A stretch of DNA of 34,802 nt from Candidatus Woesearchaeota archaeon (lineage in GTDB: Archaea > Nanobdellota > Nanobdellia > Woesearchaeales > ARS49): the NCBI GenBank assembly GCA_023266895.1, contig JAHFOI010000003.1:1-34802 (forward strand), in the 5' to 3' direction. Below the pieces are notes generated by a model, which ran no database searches, was not told the origin of the DNA, and saw only the letters and a list, made by a program, of their open reading frames with translations. This document shows, one piece after another, positions 1 through 7,046 of this stretch. The translations under genes were made by a program, and so were the position numbers. Numbering within the stretch: position 1 is the stretch's first letter; every line of letters starts with the position of its first letter.

Positions 1-173
1 GCATCCTCAAAAATAGCAAGCAAACGATCAATTTTTACTGTCAGCTCAGCAATGCCTACACCAAACTTGTTGGCGGGCTGCACATCAAGTTCTTTAATAC
101 GCTTAAGCTCATCCTTGAGCTCAATAATCTCCTTTTCAGGAACAAGTTCATACTCAGAAGAATCATCAGCCAT
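1..173 (-). CDS. Hypothetical protein, N-terminal part only
   Basis: The gene runs off the left edge, so only the first 57 or so residues are visible. The protein starts MADDSSEYELVPEKE and continues as a charged, helix-prone segment rich in Glu, Lys and Leu, followed by a more hydrophobic helix ending near LLAIFED. I do not recognise the family. The ATG at 171-173 is preceded by GGGGTGA, a strong archaeal Shine-Dalgarno match, about 5 nt upstream, and by a TATA box at 212-219 on the same strand, so the start is well supported. The neighbour upstream is the thermosome operon, also on the minus strand, but the promoter suggests separate transcription. Confidence 0.7.
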   Translation of the reverse strand, partial: MADDSSEYELVPEKEIIELKDELKRIKELDVQPANKFGVGIAELTVKIDRLLAIFED

Positions 174-211
174 ACAGTCACCCCTTTTTTAGGCAAAAAT
201 CGCAGAAGAAG

Positions 212-219
212 TATATAAA
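212..219 (-). promoter_or_regulatory. TATA box for the partial gene at 1-173
   Basis: On the minus strand this reads TTTATATA, the archaeal TATA consensus. A start site about 26 nt downstream falls near 190, giving a leader of some 15-20 nt that contains the GGGGTGA ribosome site. Confidence 0.65.
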
Positions 220-275
220 TGTGTAGGGTGAAAAACAGGTTGCAGTCGTGATTTTGTTGACGTATGCTTGGTTGT

Positions 276-914
276 TTAATCTTTTACAGGAACTAAAACA
301 TAGGTTTCCTTGCGATCTGTACCAAAGATGCTTTTTGCAGGAGTTTTATGGTTTGTTGATACAAGACTTTTCACCACTTCTTTTCCCAAGGCTTTTTCAG
401 CTTCCAAAACTATGGGCAATTCGTGAGCAGGAGCGATAGCTACTATTCCAGTTTGTTGGCTATACGGTATTCGTACTTTACTGCAATTATCAAAAAGCAT
501 TGCAAGCCCACCACAAATGATTTGGGCAGACTCTGCAGATTCTTTATTTGCACTGCCAAGAAAAACACGTAATCGCAGTAGTTCTTTTGACAAGTATGCA
601 TCAACAACTGTTGCAAGATCAATAGTTCCTGAACCATTACCGTGCTTGTCACTTCTTGCCCAACGAGAAACAACTTCATAATTTTTTGCAAAAGGATCAA
701 TTATTGGCGTTACTCCTAAGGGGTTTAAATATGGCTTAAGAGTTTCTAAAAACCTTGTTCCTGCTCTTTTTGGAATGGCCACCTTTGTATTTCTTGAAAA
801 CCCTGCATGCAAGCTAAGTGCATCAACTGCCTCAGAAAGCGCAGAATCGCACTCATAAAGACTTGTTCCATCACTGCAAATATCCGATAGTTTTAAACCA
901 AGTATTGTCTTCAT
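276..914 (-). CDS. Hypothetical protein, second gene of the thermosome operon
   Basis: A 212-residue soluble protein starting MKTILGLKLSDICSDG. I see no signal peptide, membrane segment or motif that I can assign. The middle (about residues 75-95) is polar with a GNGSGT stretch; the rest alternates short hydrophobic strands and helices, as in an alpha/beta fold. It follows the thermosome gene by 36 nt on the same strand with no clear TATA box between, so the two are probably cotranscribed. The ribosome site is weak (CGTGAT immediately before the ATG). Function unknown; being real is supported by length, codon use and operon position. Confidence 0.7.
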   Translation of the reverse strand: MKTILGLKLSDICSDGTSLYECDSALSEAVDALSLHAGFSRNTKVAIPKRAGTRFLETLKPYLNPLGVTPIIDPFAKNYEVVSRWARSDKHGNGSGTIDLATVVDAYLSKELLRLRVFLGSANKESAESAQIICGGLAMLFDNCSKVRIPYSQQTGIVAIAPAHELPIVLEAEKALGKEVVKSLVSTNHKTPAKSIFGTDRKETYVLVPVKD

Positions 915-950
915 ATCATCACGTTTTTTCTAATGCTTGCGTAATCAGTA

Positions 951-2582
951 TTAATACTCTCCCATGCCAGGCATTCCGCCAGGAGGCATTGAGGGACCTT
1001 TTGAGTTCGCTGCGCCAGCAATCACATCATCAATACGCAAAATCATTTGCGCAACTTCAGATGCTGAAGACACTGCCTGAGTCTTGATTTTCAAAGGTTC
1101 AAGCACTCCTTGCTTCCATGCATCCATGATTTTGCCAGTGTTTACATCAACACCTGCCCAAGTTTGCTTTTTGTCGTGCGCAGCCTTTAGCTCAGTCAAG
1201 ACATCAATAGGATCAAGGCCTGCATTTTCTGCAAGCGTTCGTGGAATAATTTCCATGGCATTTGCAAACGCAAGCACAGCAAGTTGCTCTCTGCCTGATA
1301 AAGAATCTGCAAATTTACGCAAGCCTTTTGCAACCTCAATTTCTGTTGCGCCAGCACCTGCAACAATCTTGCCAGATTTCAATGCTGCCGCAACATCACC
1401 GATTGCATCAGTCATTGCACGACGCGCTTCATCAACAATATGCGACGTGCCGCCACGCACAAGAATAGTTACAGACTTAGGATTTTTACAGCCTACCACA
1501 AATGTTAAGTCTTCATCACCAATTTTGCGTTCCTCAACACCGCCCGCAAAACCCAATTCTTTTGCAGAAAGATCCTGCAAGTTAGACACAATCATTGCGC
1601 CAGTTGCACGAGACAAAGCTTCCATATCAGACTTTTTCACCCTGCGCGCAGCATACACGCCTTTCTTGGCAAGCAAGTGTTGCGCAAGATCATCAATACC
1701 TTTTTGGCAAAACACAACATTTGCGCCAGCAGAAGTCACTTTATCAACCATTGCACGCAACATTTTTTCTTCCTGATCCAAAAACGACTGCATTTGCGAA
1801 GGATCAGTAATCTCAATCTTTGCATCAATCTCAGTATCTTTCAATTCAATTGCGCAGTCTAGCAAGGCAATCTTTGCAGACTGAACTGCACGAGGCATGG
1901 CAGGATGCACAGCTTCTTTTTCCAACACAACACCCTCAATAAGCTCAGTATCCTCAGTACGTCCACCAACGCGTTTCTCAAGCTTAATATGCTCCTTATC
2001 AAAAACTATAACGCCAGTTTGTTGTTCAATCACGCGTTTCACAGCTTTTACGGCAATATCAGCAAGTTTTTCCTTCGCAGACTCAGCACCTTTTCCAGTA
2101 ATTGCAGTCATGGCAATCTTGCGCAGCACAGCATCATCTTTTTCACTTACTGGTTGAGCAAGATTGTTCAGGATTTCATGCGCCTGCTCAGACGCAACAC
2201 GATAGCCTCGCGCAATAACTGTAGGATGCACTTCCTTATCCAAAAGATCCTCAGCTTGTTTTAATAATTCGCCCGCAATAACCACTGCAGTTGTTGTGCC
2301 ATCACCAACCTCTTCTTCCTGAGTCTTTGCAACCTCAACAATCATTTTCGCAGCAGGGTGTTCAATCTGCATTTCTTCAAGAATTGTAACACCATCATTT
2401 GTAATAGTAATATCACCCAAAGAATCAACAATCATCTTATCCATACCTTTCGGGCCAAGCGTGGTACGCACAGTTTCAGCCACGAGCTTTGCCGCAGCAA
2501 TATTATTGCGTTGTGCATTACGCCCTTGTGTGCGCTGAGTTCCCTCAGGTAAAATAAAAATTGGTTGTACTTGTTGTGCCAT
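951..2582 (-). CDS. ths: Thermosome subunit (group II chaperonin)
   Basis: ATP-driven double-ring chaperonin that folds cytosolic proteins inside a closed chamber. The 543 residues match the usual family length. Visible signatures are the N-terminal FILPEGTQR segment, LGPKGMDKM at about 42-50, TNDG at 61-64, the nucleotide-binding GDGTTT at 93-98, and a C-terminal tail ending GGMPGMGEY, the Gly/Met-rich end typical of archaeal subunits. The ATG at 2580-2582 is preceded by GGTGA, and a minus-strand TATA box lies near 2641-2648. Only one subunit gene is visible here; whether the particle is a homo-oligomer cannot be told from this window. The hypothetical gene at 276-914 follows in the same operon. 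Confidence 0.97.
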   Translation of the reverse strand: MAQQVQPIFILPEGTQRTQGRNAQRNNIAAAKLVAETVRTTLGPKGMDKMIVDSLGDITITNDGVTILEEMQIEHPAAKMIVEVAKTQEEEVGDGTTTAVVIAGELLKQAEDLLDKEVHPTVIARGYRVASEQAHEILNNLAQPVSEKDDAVLRKIAMTAITGKGAESAKEKLADIAVKAVKRVIEQQTGVIVFDKEHIKLEKRVGGRTEDTELIEGVVLEKEAVHPAMPRAVQSAKIALLDCAIELKDTEIDAKIEITDPSQMQSFLDQEEKMLRAMVDKVTSAGANVVFCQKGIDDLAQHLLAKKGVYAARRVKKSDMEALSRATGAMIVSNLQDLSAKELGFAGGVEERKIGDEDLTFVVGCKNPKSVTILVRGGTSHIVDEARRAMTDAIGDVAAALKSGKIVAGAGATEIEVAKGLRKFADSLSGREQLAVLAFANAMEIIPRTLAENAGLDPIDVLTELKAAHDKKQTWAGVDVNTGKIMDAWKQGVLEPLKIKTQAVSSASEVAQMILRIDDVIAGAANSKGPSMPPGGMPGMGEY

Positions 2583-2640
2583 AGATTCACCCTGGTTTTT
2601 GTGTTGAACAGAAAAGCAGTATTTGGGAACAAGAAGTTGT

Positions 2641-2668
2641 TTTTAAACCTTGCGAACCTTTTTATATA
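2641..2668. promoter_or_regulatory. Divergent promoters, thermosome (minus) and kinase (plus)
   Basis: TTTTAAA at 2641-2647 reads as TTTAAAA on the minus strand, 60 nt before the thermosome ATG. TTTATATA at 2661-2668 is centred 25 nt before the plus-strand ATG at 2689. The two boxes are only 13 nt apart, so polymerase loading in the two directions is likely to compete. Confidence 0.6.
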
Positions 2669-2688
2669 TCAGCTCTTGTGAGGAATTC

Positions 2689-3249
2689 ATGATATTCACC
2701 ATTACTGGACTGCAAGGAAGTGGCAAGACAACAATCGCAAAAATGCTTGCGAAAAAACTCAAGTATGAATATTATTCTGCAGGTGACGAACGAGGCGCAC
2801 TTGCACTCAAATTAGGCATTACTATTGATGAGCTTAATGTGCGCGCAGAAACTGATCTTTCCCTAAACTTACAGTTTGACAAATTTATTCAAAAATTAGG
2901 AAAGAAAGAAAACTGCGTGATAGAAGCATGGGCAGGATGGTTTCTTTTACCTGCATCCTATAAAATCTTTCTTTATGTAACGCCTGATGAAGGCGCACGA
3001 CGAATATTTATTGAACGCCAACAACAAGAGCGAGATGACGAACCACTATACAAAAGCATTTCTGAAGCAAAAAAAGTTCTTGCCTTCAGATTCAAAACTT
3101 CGTGGAAGCAATTCATAGAACTCCATGGCAAACAAGCAAATTTTTTGAATATGAAAAATTATGATTTAGTTATTACAACTGATGGAAAAACACCAGAACA
3201 GGTCTTACAGGAAATACTCAAAGAATTACATAAAAATGCAAAAAAATAA
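2689..3249 (+). CDS. Archaeal cytidylate kinase-like P-loop kinase
   Basis: A 186-residue nucleoside monophosphate kinase of the AAA_18/archaeal cytidylate kinase type, expected to transfer phosphate from ATP to CMP or dCMP. The Walker A motif GLQGSGKTT spans residues 7-15. It is followed by YYSAGDERGALALKLG, which aligns with the SAGE...R substrate region of archaeal Cmk but lacks the usual EIFR, and by a lid-like stretch with Arg residues (RRIFIERQQQERDDEP). YDLVITTDGKTPEQV near the C-terminus is the typical last strand. I chose the ATG at 2689, not an upstream in-frame TTG at 2650, because the TATA box at 2661-2668 overlaps the longer version and GTGAGG precedes the ATG. Substrate is uncertain given the altered GDERG segment. 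Confidence 0.75.
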   Translation: MIFTITGLQGSGKTTIAKMLAKKLKYEYYSAGDERGALALKLGITIDELNVRAETDLSLNLQFDKFIQKLGKKENCVIEAWAGWFLLPASYKIFLYVTPDEGARRIFIERQQQERDDEPLYKSISEAKKVLAFRFKTSWKQFIELHGKQANFLNMKNYDLVITTDGKTPEQVLQEILKELHKNAKK

Positions 3250-3288
3250 GTAAGCTTTATCAAACATTGCGGTTCTATTCTGAGTTGA

Positions 3289-3367
3289 TTCACCCCCGTA
3301 ACTTAGTAGCCACTGACGCAAACTTTTTACAAAAAGTTTGATCAAAAAACAAGCAGGATAAACCTGC
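3289..3367 (+). pseudogene. Decayed partial copy of the downstream tRNA gene
   Basis: Positions 3289-3312 match 3408-3431, the start of the tRNA-Thr gene, at 22 of 24 bases; both changes are G to A, at tRNA positions 1 and 10. The 3' half is missing: instead there is a perfect 10-bp inverted repeat with CAAACTTTTT at 3319-3328 and AAAAAGTTTG at 3331-3340, then a second hairpin GCAGG/CCTGC (3353-3357, 3363-3367). No matching acceptor 3' strand follows. It is most simply a duplicated tRNA that has decayed. A split-tRNA 5' half is a less likely reading, since position 1 no longer matches any visible partner. Confidence 0.55.
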
Positions 3368-3410
3368 AAAAGAAACACCTTAAAAACAGCATGAAAATAA
3401 GAACACATTC

Positions 3411-3495
3411 GCCCCCGTAGCTTAGTAGCCATAGCGGCTGCTTCGTAACAACGCGAACAAGCAGCAGGTCAAGGGTGCAACTCCCTTCGGGGGCT
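3411..3495 (+). tRNA. trnT: tRNA-Thr(CGU) with a 12-nt intron at 37/38
   Basis: Acceptor GCCCCCG (3411-3417) pairs with CGGGGGC (3488-3494), discriminator T at 3495, no encoded CCA. D-stem GCT/AGC; anticodon stem GCTGC (3437-3441) with GCAGC (3461-3465); T-stem AAGGG/CCCTT. The anticodon loop holds 19 nt. Removing 3448-3459 leaves loop TTCGTAA, anticodon CGT. In the precursor TTCG pairs with CGAA as a 4-bp helix with 3-nt bulges TAA and CAA on either side, the canonical bulge-helix-bulge cut by the archaeal splicing endonuclease after the second base of each bulge. G1-C72, C2-G71 and T73 agree with archaeal Thr identity. Odd points: the D-loop AGTAGCCA lacks GG and the T-loop is TGCAACT, with G at position 55. 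TATA-like CTTAAAAA at 3379-3386. Confidence 0.85.
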
Positions 3496-3543
3496 TAACT
3501 CCCAAACGACACATTAACAGGAAACCACATCAAGAGAAAAAAG

Positions 3544-3579
3544 AAGATTTTAGTGAGGCGCGTAGTCGCCAAAAATCTT
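3544..3579. other. Strong imperfect hairpin between tRNA and minus-strand gene end
   Basis: AAGATTTT (3544-3551) pairs with AAAATCTT (3572-3579), then an internal loop (AGTGA against A), then GGCG/CGCC closing the loop CGTAGT. It lies between the tRNA and the 3' end of the gene at 3656-4381. It could end transcription from either side or be part of a small RNA; no box C/D or ACA signature is visible. The rest of 3496-3655 shows nothing I can name. Confidence 0.4.
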
Positions 3580-3655
3580 ACCAATAATAAGAAAGACATA
3601 ATACTATAAGCAATTCCTAACTCTTCACTCAAAACGAACAGACAACAAAAACCAC

Positions 3656-4381
3656 TTATTTTTTTTGCGCCGACGGGGGAGCTTCACCGCGAGCACGGGC
3701 AACGCTGCTGAAGTTGTCATCGGCGTCCACGCTGCTGATGCTGCCGACATCGCCACCCAAACCAACAGGACCGACTCGAACAACTTCCGAATCTAAGTCT
3801 GCTTGAGAATACCAAACCCGCGCAGGCAAAGTATTGTTTGTTTCACGAATGATGCGCTTGTTTAAGCCTGCGTTTGTTGGCATTATTGCAGTGACTTGTG
3901 GATTAGTTTCATAAGACGTATCTGCAGTTGAAAAAGCAAGGTCATTTGCAGGAACCTCATACTTTCCTCTGTTAAACGCGGCTTCAAGTTTACCAATCAA
4001 CACGCCATGATTTTGATCTTTTTTTGAAAGGTCAACAAAGTTCTGATTATCACTAAGATATAGTGCAAGTTTCTCCCAGTCTTGCAGAGTAAGCTCACCA
4101 AAACTCACACGTCTTCCAGTTCCGCTTCCGGTTTGCAAGCGTAAAGTTCCTGAAAAAATGTAGTCTCGCGAATGATCCCCTCCCTTAAGATGAGCGCGCA
4201 ATTTTATCAAATGATCAATACTTGCAGGAGTCGCTCCAAACGAGATAAGCCTCTTAACGCCAGAAGACCAATTCGTTGGTTCAATCGCAGGAGTGTAAAG
4301 AACACCATCGTGCCGAAAACCCTTCATTTCTTCTTGGACAACTCGTGTAAACATATAGCCCGTTATAGCATAATTTTCCAT
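3656..4381 (-). CDS. Orphan hypothetical protein, low-complexity polar tail
   Basis: A 241-residue soluble protein starting MENYAITGYMFTR. I do not recognise it. No membrane segments or catalytic motifs stand out; the middle has a GSGTGRR stretch and LTLQDWEKLALYLSDNQ, and the last 45 residues are rich in Gly, Ser, Val and Asp and end in a basic SAQKK. The DNA for that tail (3660-3780) is clearly more GC-rich than the surroundings. Two upstream starts are possible (GTG at 4402, ATG at 4483), but the 4483 version runs through the promoter of the next gene. I prefer the ATG at 4379-4381 because TTATTAAG (minus strand, about 4404-4411) sits the usual 26 nt upstream. GC shift and lack of homology suggest an acquired gene, which is inference. 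Confidence 0.6.
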   Translation of the reverse strand: MENYAITGYMFTRVVQEEMKGFRHDGVLYTPAIEPTNWSSGVKRLISFGATPASIDHLIKLRAHLKGGDHSRDYIFSGTLRLQTGSGTGRRVSFGELTLQDWEKLALYLSDNQNFVDLSKKDQNHGVLIGKLEAAFNRGKYEVPANDLAFSTADTSYETNPQVTAIMPTNAGLNKRIIRETNNTLPARVWYSQADLDSEVVRVGPVGLGGDVGSISSVDADDNFSSVARARGEAPPSAQKK

Positions 4382-4463
4382 AAACCACTCATAAGTCACA
4401 CCCCTTAATAAGTATTTTGCTACCTCGAAGGAACAACTGATTTGGTGAAACGTGTGCGAAAGT

Positions 4464-4471
4464 TTTATATA
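4464..4471 (+). promoter_or_regulatory. TATA box of the winged-helix/toxin-remnant operon
   Basis: TTTATATA matches the archaeal consensus. A start about 26 nt downstream falls at 4493, on the ATG of the nine-codon upstream frame (4492). The reverse complement, TATATAAA, could also serve the minus-strand gene at 3656-4381. Confidence 0.65.
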
Positions 4472-4491
4472 CTTATTAGTCATTAATAGTT

Positions 4492-4521
4492 ATGAAATCG
4501 TTATTATTGGTGATGAAATGA
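4492..4521 (+). CDS. Possible nine-codon leader peptide
   Basis: ATG at 4492 opens a frame reading MKSLLLVMK and stopping with TGA at 4519-4521. The stop overlaps the ATG of the winged-helix gene (4518) as ATGA. The predicted transcription start coincides with this ATG, so ribosomes could begin here without a leader and be passed to the main gene, whose own GGTGAT ribosome site (4509-4514) lies inside this frame. No homology can be judged at this size, and it may be chance. Confidence 0.3.
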   Translation: MKSLLLVMK

Positions 4522-4778
4522 TAGAACTTGAACATGCCCCGAACTTGAATACAGTGCTTATGGTAGAGGAAGTGCTGAAGACCATGGACGAAAGTGCGAT
4601 AACTGTTGCTGAACTAAAACGTAAGCTTCCGCGACAAGTCAACCATACCATGCTTCATGTGATTCTTGAATATTTAGAAACGAGCAATAAAATTGCAGTG
4701 AGCATGAAAGGCATCACGTGGATTCACAATCCCAACCACAACTTGAGAAAGGCAATAACAGAAGGTCTTGAATTATGA
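4518..4778 (+). CDS. Winged-helix protein, probable antitoxin-like partner
   Basis: An 86-residue protein starting MIELEHAPNLNTVLMVEE. The pattern VLKTMDESAITVAELKRKLPRQVNHTMLHVILEYLETSNKIAVSMKGITWIHN is helix-helix-helix-wing, with the hydrophobic spacing of a winged-helix DNA-binding domain and a final beta-hairpin (GITWIHN). It overlaps the following toxin remnant by ATGA (4775-4778), so the two were translationally coupled. This arrangement, a small winged-helix gene directly before a RelE-like gene, recalls archaeal toxin-antitoxin cassettes; the pairing is inferred from context. The start is set by GGTGAT at 4509-4514, a perfect ribosome site 3 nt before the ATG; a longer in-frame version from 4452 crosses the TATA box and is rejected. 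The antitoxin-like gene is intact though its partner is broken. Confidence 0.7.
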   Translation: MIELEHAPNLNTVLMVEEVLKTMDESAITVAELKRKLPRQVNHTMLHVILEYLETSNKIAVSMKGITWIHNPNHNLRKAITEGLEL

Positions 4779-5037
4779 AAACAGTACGCGTCAAGCTATC
4801 GCCAGAAGCTGAACAAGTCTACAAACACTTGAACCAAGAAGCACCAAGCTCAAAAACTGAACAAATGATACTCAAGGCAGTCAACCAAAAAGTCGAGCTC
4901 ATCAAAGTAAACCTGCATTATTGAGAATGCTCTACACACTCACTGAAGGAGAAAGTGAAGTAGAAATCATTGCATTTGTGCTAGACATAAGCAGTCACGA
5001 AAGCTACAACAAACTCTTCGGTTATCGCAAGAGATAA
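4775..5037 (+). pseudogene. RelE/ParE-type toxin gene broken by an internal deletion
   Basis: The reading frame from ATG 4775 gives 49 residues (MKTVRVKLSPEAEQVYKHL... ending KVNLHY) and stops at 4922-4924. Directly after, in another frame, 4924-5037 encodes RMLYTLTEGESEVEII followed by AFVLDISSHESYNKLFGYRKR. In the archaeal RelE-like proteins I know, these two pieces are the start and end of one protein of about 115 residues, joined by some 30 residues (roughly GxPIxKKLIPxxY...LFRVELPNFW). Those residues are missing and the frame is shifted, so the gene has lost its middle. Such toxins are ribosome-dependent mRNA endonucleases or relatives; this copy is very probably inactive. Reading frames on both sides remain clean, suggesting recent loss. 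Confidence 0.75.
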
Positions 5038-5140
5038 GCAGCTCAACCACTTTCTCTTATTGAGGCTTTCACCACTGACCTTCAAGTTTTGTAGGCTTAC
5101 GAACAGGGCACTACTTCCCGCGTGAGGCGTTTGCAAGAGA

Positions 5141-5148
5141 TTTTTTTT
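5141..5148 (+). terminator. T-run terminator after the toxin remnant
   Basis: Eight consecutive T residues lie 105 nt after the remnant's stop and just before the FKBP promoter. Archaeal termination commonly needs only a T-rich stretch. Between 5038 and 5140 I see nothing else. Confidence 0.4.
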
Positions 5149-5168
5149 AGGTTCTGGTTGCCGCCATC

Positions 5169-5176
5169 TTTTTAAA
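5169..5176 (+). promoter_or_regulatory. TATA box of the FKBP-ftsZ operon
   Basis: TTTTTAAA centred 26 nt before the ATG at 5199, which predicts a leaderless transcript. No ribosome site precedes the ATG. Confidence 0.65.
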
Positions 5177-5198
5177 CTCCAAAGTTGAACCTTTGGCA

Positions 5199-5894
5199 AT
5201 GGCAATACAACAGCATGATTTTGTAGAATTAGACTACACTGGAAGACTCACTGATGGAAACCAAGTGTTTGACACAACTCTTGAGGAAGTTGCAAAAAAA
5301 GAAGGTGCTTACAAAGAGCATGCACACTACCATCCTGCAGTCATTTGTATAGGTACTGCGCAAATCATCACAGGAATTGATGAATTTTTGCTTGGCAAAG
5401 AATTGGGAGTTCATACAGCTGCACTTACTTCAGACCAAGCATTTGGCAAGAAAAATACAAAACTCCTCCAGTTGATACCGCTTGCGCGATTCAAAGAACA
5501 AAAAATTCAACCCATGCCAGGACTACAAATAAACATAGATGGTGCACTAGGCACAGTACGCACCTCTTCAGGAGGGAGAGTAATAGTTGATTTCAATCAC
5601 CCCTTAGCAGGTAAAAATGTTACGTATGAACTCAATGTTAAACGCATTTTGCAAGACATTACTGAAAAAGTTAAGATGTGGCTACACCAAGAACTTCATC
5701 TTGATGCAGAAGTACAAGTTTCTCAAGGAATTGTTACTGCAACAAGCGAACATGAAATTCCGCCAAGTATTGCGGTGGAAATCACAAAAAAACTCGCGCC
5801 AATACTCGGTATTAAAAGCTTAGAATTCAGAAAATCATCCCAGCAGAACACAACTGTTGCAACCCCTATAGTCAAGGAAACAAATCTTAAATAA
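5199..5894 (+). CDS. Long archaeal FKBP-type peptidyl-prolyl isomerase
   Basis: Catalyses cis-trans isomerisation of prolyl bonds and acts as a folding chaperone, probably in the cytosol. The 231 residues match the long archaeal FKBP class (about 230). The FKBP domain shows DFVELDYTGRLTDGNQVFDTT at about 7-27 and IGTAQIITGIDEFLLGKELG at about 50-69. The inserted chaperone flap (IF domain, about 85-130) follows, then NHPLAGKNVTYELNVKRIL returns to the FKBP core. About 80 further residues form the C-terminal domain typical of the long type. ATG 5199 is chosen over TTG 5193 because the TATA box places the transcription start at it. The ftsZ gene follows 23 nt after the stop, so the two are probably cotranscribed. 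Confidence 0.93.
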   Translation: MAIQQHDFVELDYTGRLTDGNQVFDTTLEEVAKKEGAYKEHAHYHPAVICIGTAQIITGIDEFLLGKELGVHTAALTSDQAFGKKNTKLLQLIPLARFKEQKIQPMPGLQINIDGALGTVRTSSGGRVIVDFNHPLAGKNVTYELNVKRILQDITEKVKMWLHQELHLDAEVQVSQGIVTATSEHEIPPSIAVEITKKLAPILGIKSLEFRKSSQQNTTVATPIVKETNLK

Positions 5895-5917
5895 GAACCT
5901 TTGGAGGAAAATCATTC

Positions 5918-7039
5918 ATGGACATCCTGAACCCAACACGACCTGCACAAGTCATGAGCAATCCAAAGTTCACCCAAGAACGCAGAACACAACACGTTCT
6001 TGATACAGAACTAGAAGAGCTCTTAGCCAAACAACGCGCAGCAATCAAAGTCATAGGCTGTGGTGGCGCAGGCAATAATACCATTAATAGAATCACTGAA
6101 GTAGGCATTGCAGGTGCAGAAACCATTGCAATAAACACAGATGCACAAGACCTTCTTTACACTACTGCAGACAAAAAAATTCTCATAGGCAAAGAAGTTA
6201 CGCGCGGACTTGGGGCAGGATCACAGCCACGCGTTGGTGAAGAAGCAGCACGAGAAAACGAACATGACATCAAAAGCTCGATCACAGGTTCAGACATGGT
6301 TTTTATCACGTGCGGACTTGGTGGAGGCACAGGTACAGGCTCAGCACCAGTTGTGGCAGAACTTGCCAAAAAAATGGGTGCACTCACAGTTGGCGTTGTC
6401 ACCATGCCTTTTACAATGGAAGGAAATCGGCGCTATGAAAACGCACTCATGGGTCTTGAAAAACTAGAACAAACTGTTGATACACTTATTGTCATACCTA
6501 ATGACAAATTACTGGAACTGGCACCTGATCTACCACTCCACACTGCATTTAAAGTTGCTGATGAAATACTCACGAGCGCAGTCAAAGGCATTGCAGAACT
6601 CGTAACACGACCAGGACTTGTCAACCTTGACTTTGCAGACATACGAACAGTCATGACCAATGGCGGAGTAGCACTCATAGGTGTTGGCGAAAGTGATAGC
6701 GAAAACCGCGCAGTTGAAGCAGTAGAAAAAGCAATCAACAACCCACTCTTAGATGTTGATATTACTGGAGCAAATGGAGCACTCATCAATGTTACAGGCA
6801 ACAAAGACATGACACTCAATGAAGCACGCAAAGTTGTGGAAACCATAAGCTCCAGACTCAGCGAAGATGCACGCATCATCTGGGGCGCACAAGTCTATGA
6901 AGATATGGACAGAACCCTTCGTGCAATGCTCATTGTCACTGGAGTTAAAAGCCCTCAAATCTTTGGCAAAGAAAAAACCAGCACTGCAATCCACAAAAAA
7001 GAAATGAGCAGCGAATTAGGAATTGAGTTTGTGGATTGA
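5918..7039 (+). CDS. ftsZ: Cell division GTPase FtsZ
   Basis: Tubulin-family GTPase that polymerises at mid-cell to drive division. The 373 residues fit the family. Visible are VIGCGGAGNNTINR near residues 46-59, the tubulin signature GGGTGTGSA at 135-143, VGVVTMPFTMEGNRRYENA, the catalytic-loop region ANGALINVTGN and the C-terminal ILIVTGVKSP-like strand. The N-terminal 40 residues before the core form a polar extension and the C-terminus ends LGIEFVD, a short peptide that may bind membrane anchors such as SepF (inferred). GGAGG at 5903-5907 gives the start. CTTAAATA at 5885-5892, within the end of the FKBP gene, could add an internal promoter. secE follows after one minus-strand gene, recalling the ftsZ-secE-nusG order common in archaea. 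Confidence 0.98.
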   Translation: MDILNPTRPAQVMSNPKFTQERRTQHVLDTELEELLAKQRAAIKVIGCGGAGNNTINRITEVGIAGAETIAINTDAQDLLYTTADKKILIGKEVTRGLGAGSQPRVGEEAARENEHDIKSSITGSDMVFITCGLGGGTGTGSAPVVAELAKKMGALTVGVVTMPFTMEGNRRYENALMGLEKLEQTVDTLIVIPNDKLLELAPDLPLHTAFKVADEILTSAVKGIAELVTRPGLVNLDFADIRTVMTNGGVALIGVGESDSENRAVEAVEKAINNPLLDVDITGANGALINVTGNKDMTLNEARKVVETISSRLSEDARIIWGAQVYEDMDRTLRAMLIVTGVKSPQIFGKEKTSTAIHKKEMSSELGIEFVD

Positions 7040-7046
7040 GACAATC

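Noticed and set aside
1084-1776. A 230-codon open frame on the plus strand
   Set aside because: It lies antisense inside the thermosome gene, whose protein is unmistakable. Its translation is Ser/Ala/Thr-rich as expected from reading that gene backwards.
3319-3340. Inverted repeat CAAACTTTTT/AAAAAGTTTG as a bacterial-type terminator
   Set aside because: It is A/T-rich with no following T run and joins directly to tRNA-like sequence, so decay of a tRNA copy is the simpler reading.
4981-5205. A 74-codon minus-strand frame
   Set aside because: It overlaps the toxin remnant and the FKBP promoter and has no family resemblance; it is a chance frame.
6433-6879. A 148-codon open frame on the minus strand
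   Set aside because: Antisense to ftsZ, with Ser/Leu-rich composition and no promoter or ribosome site.
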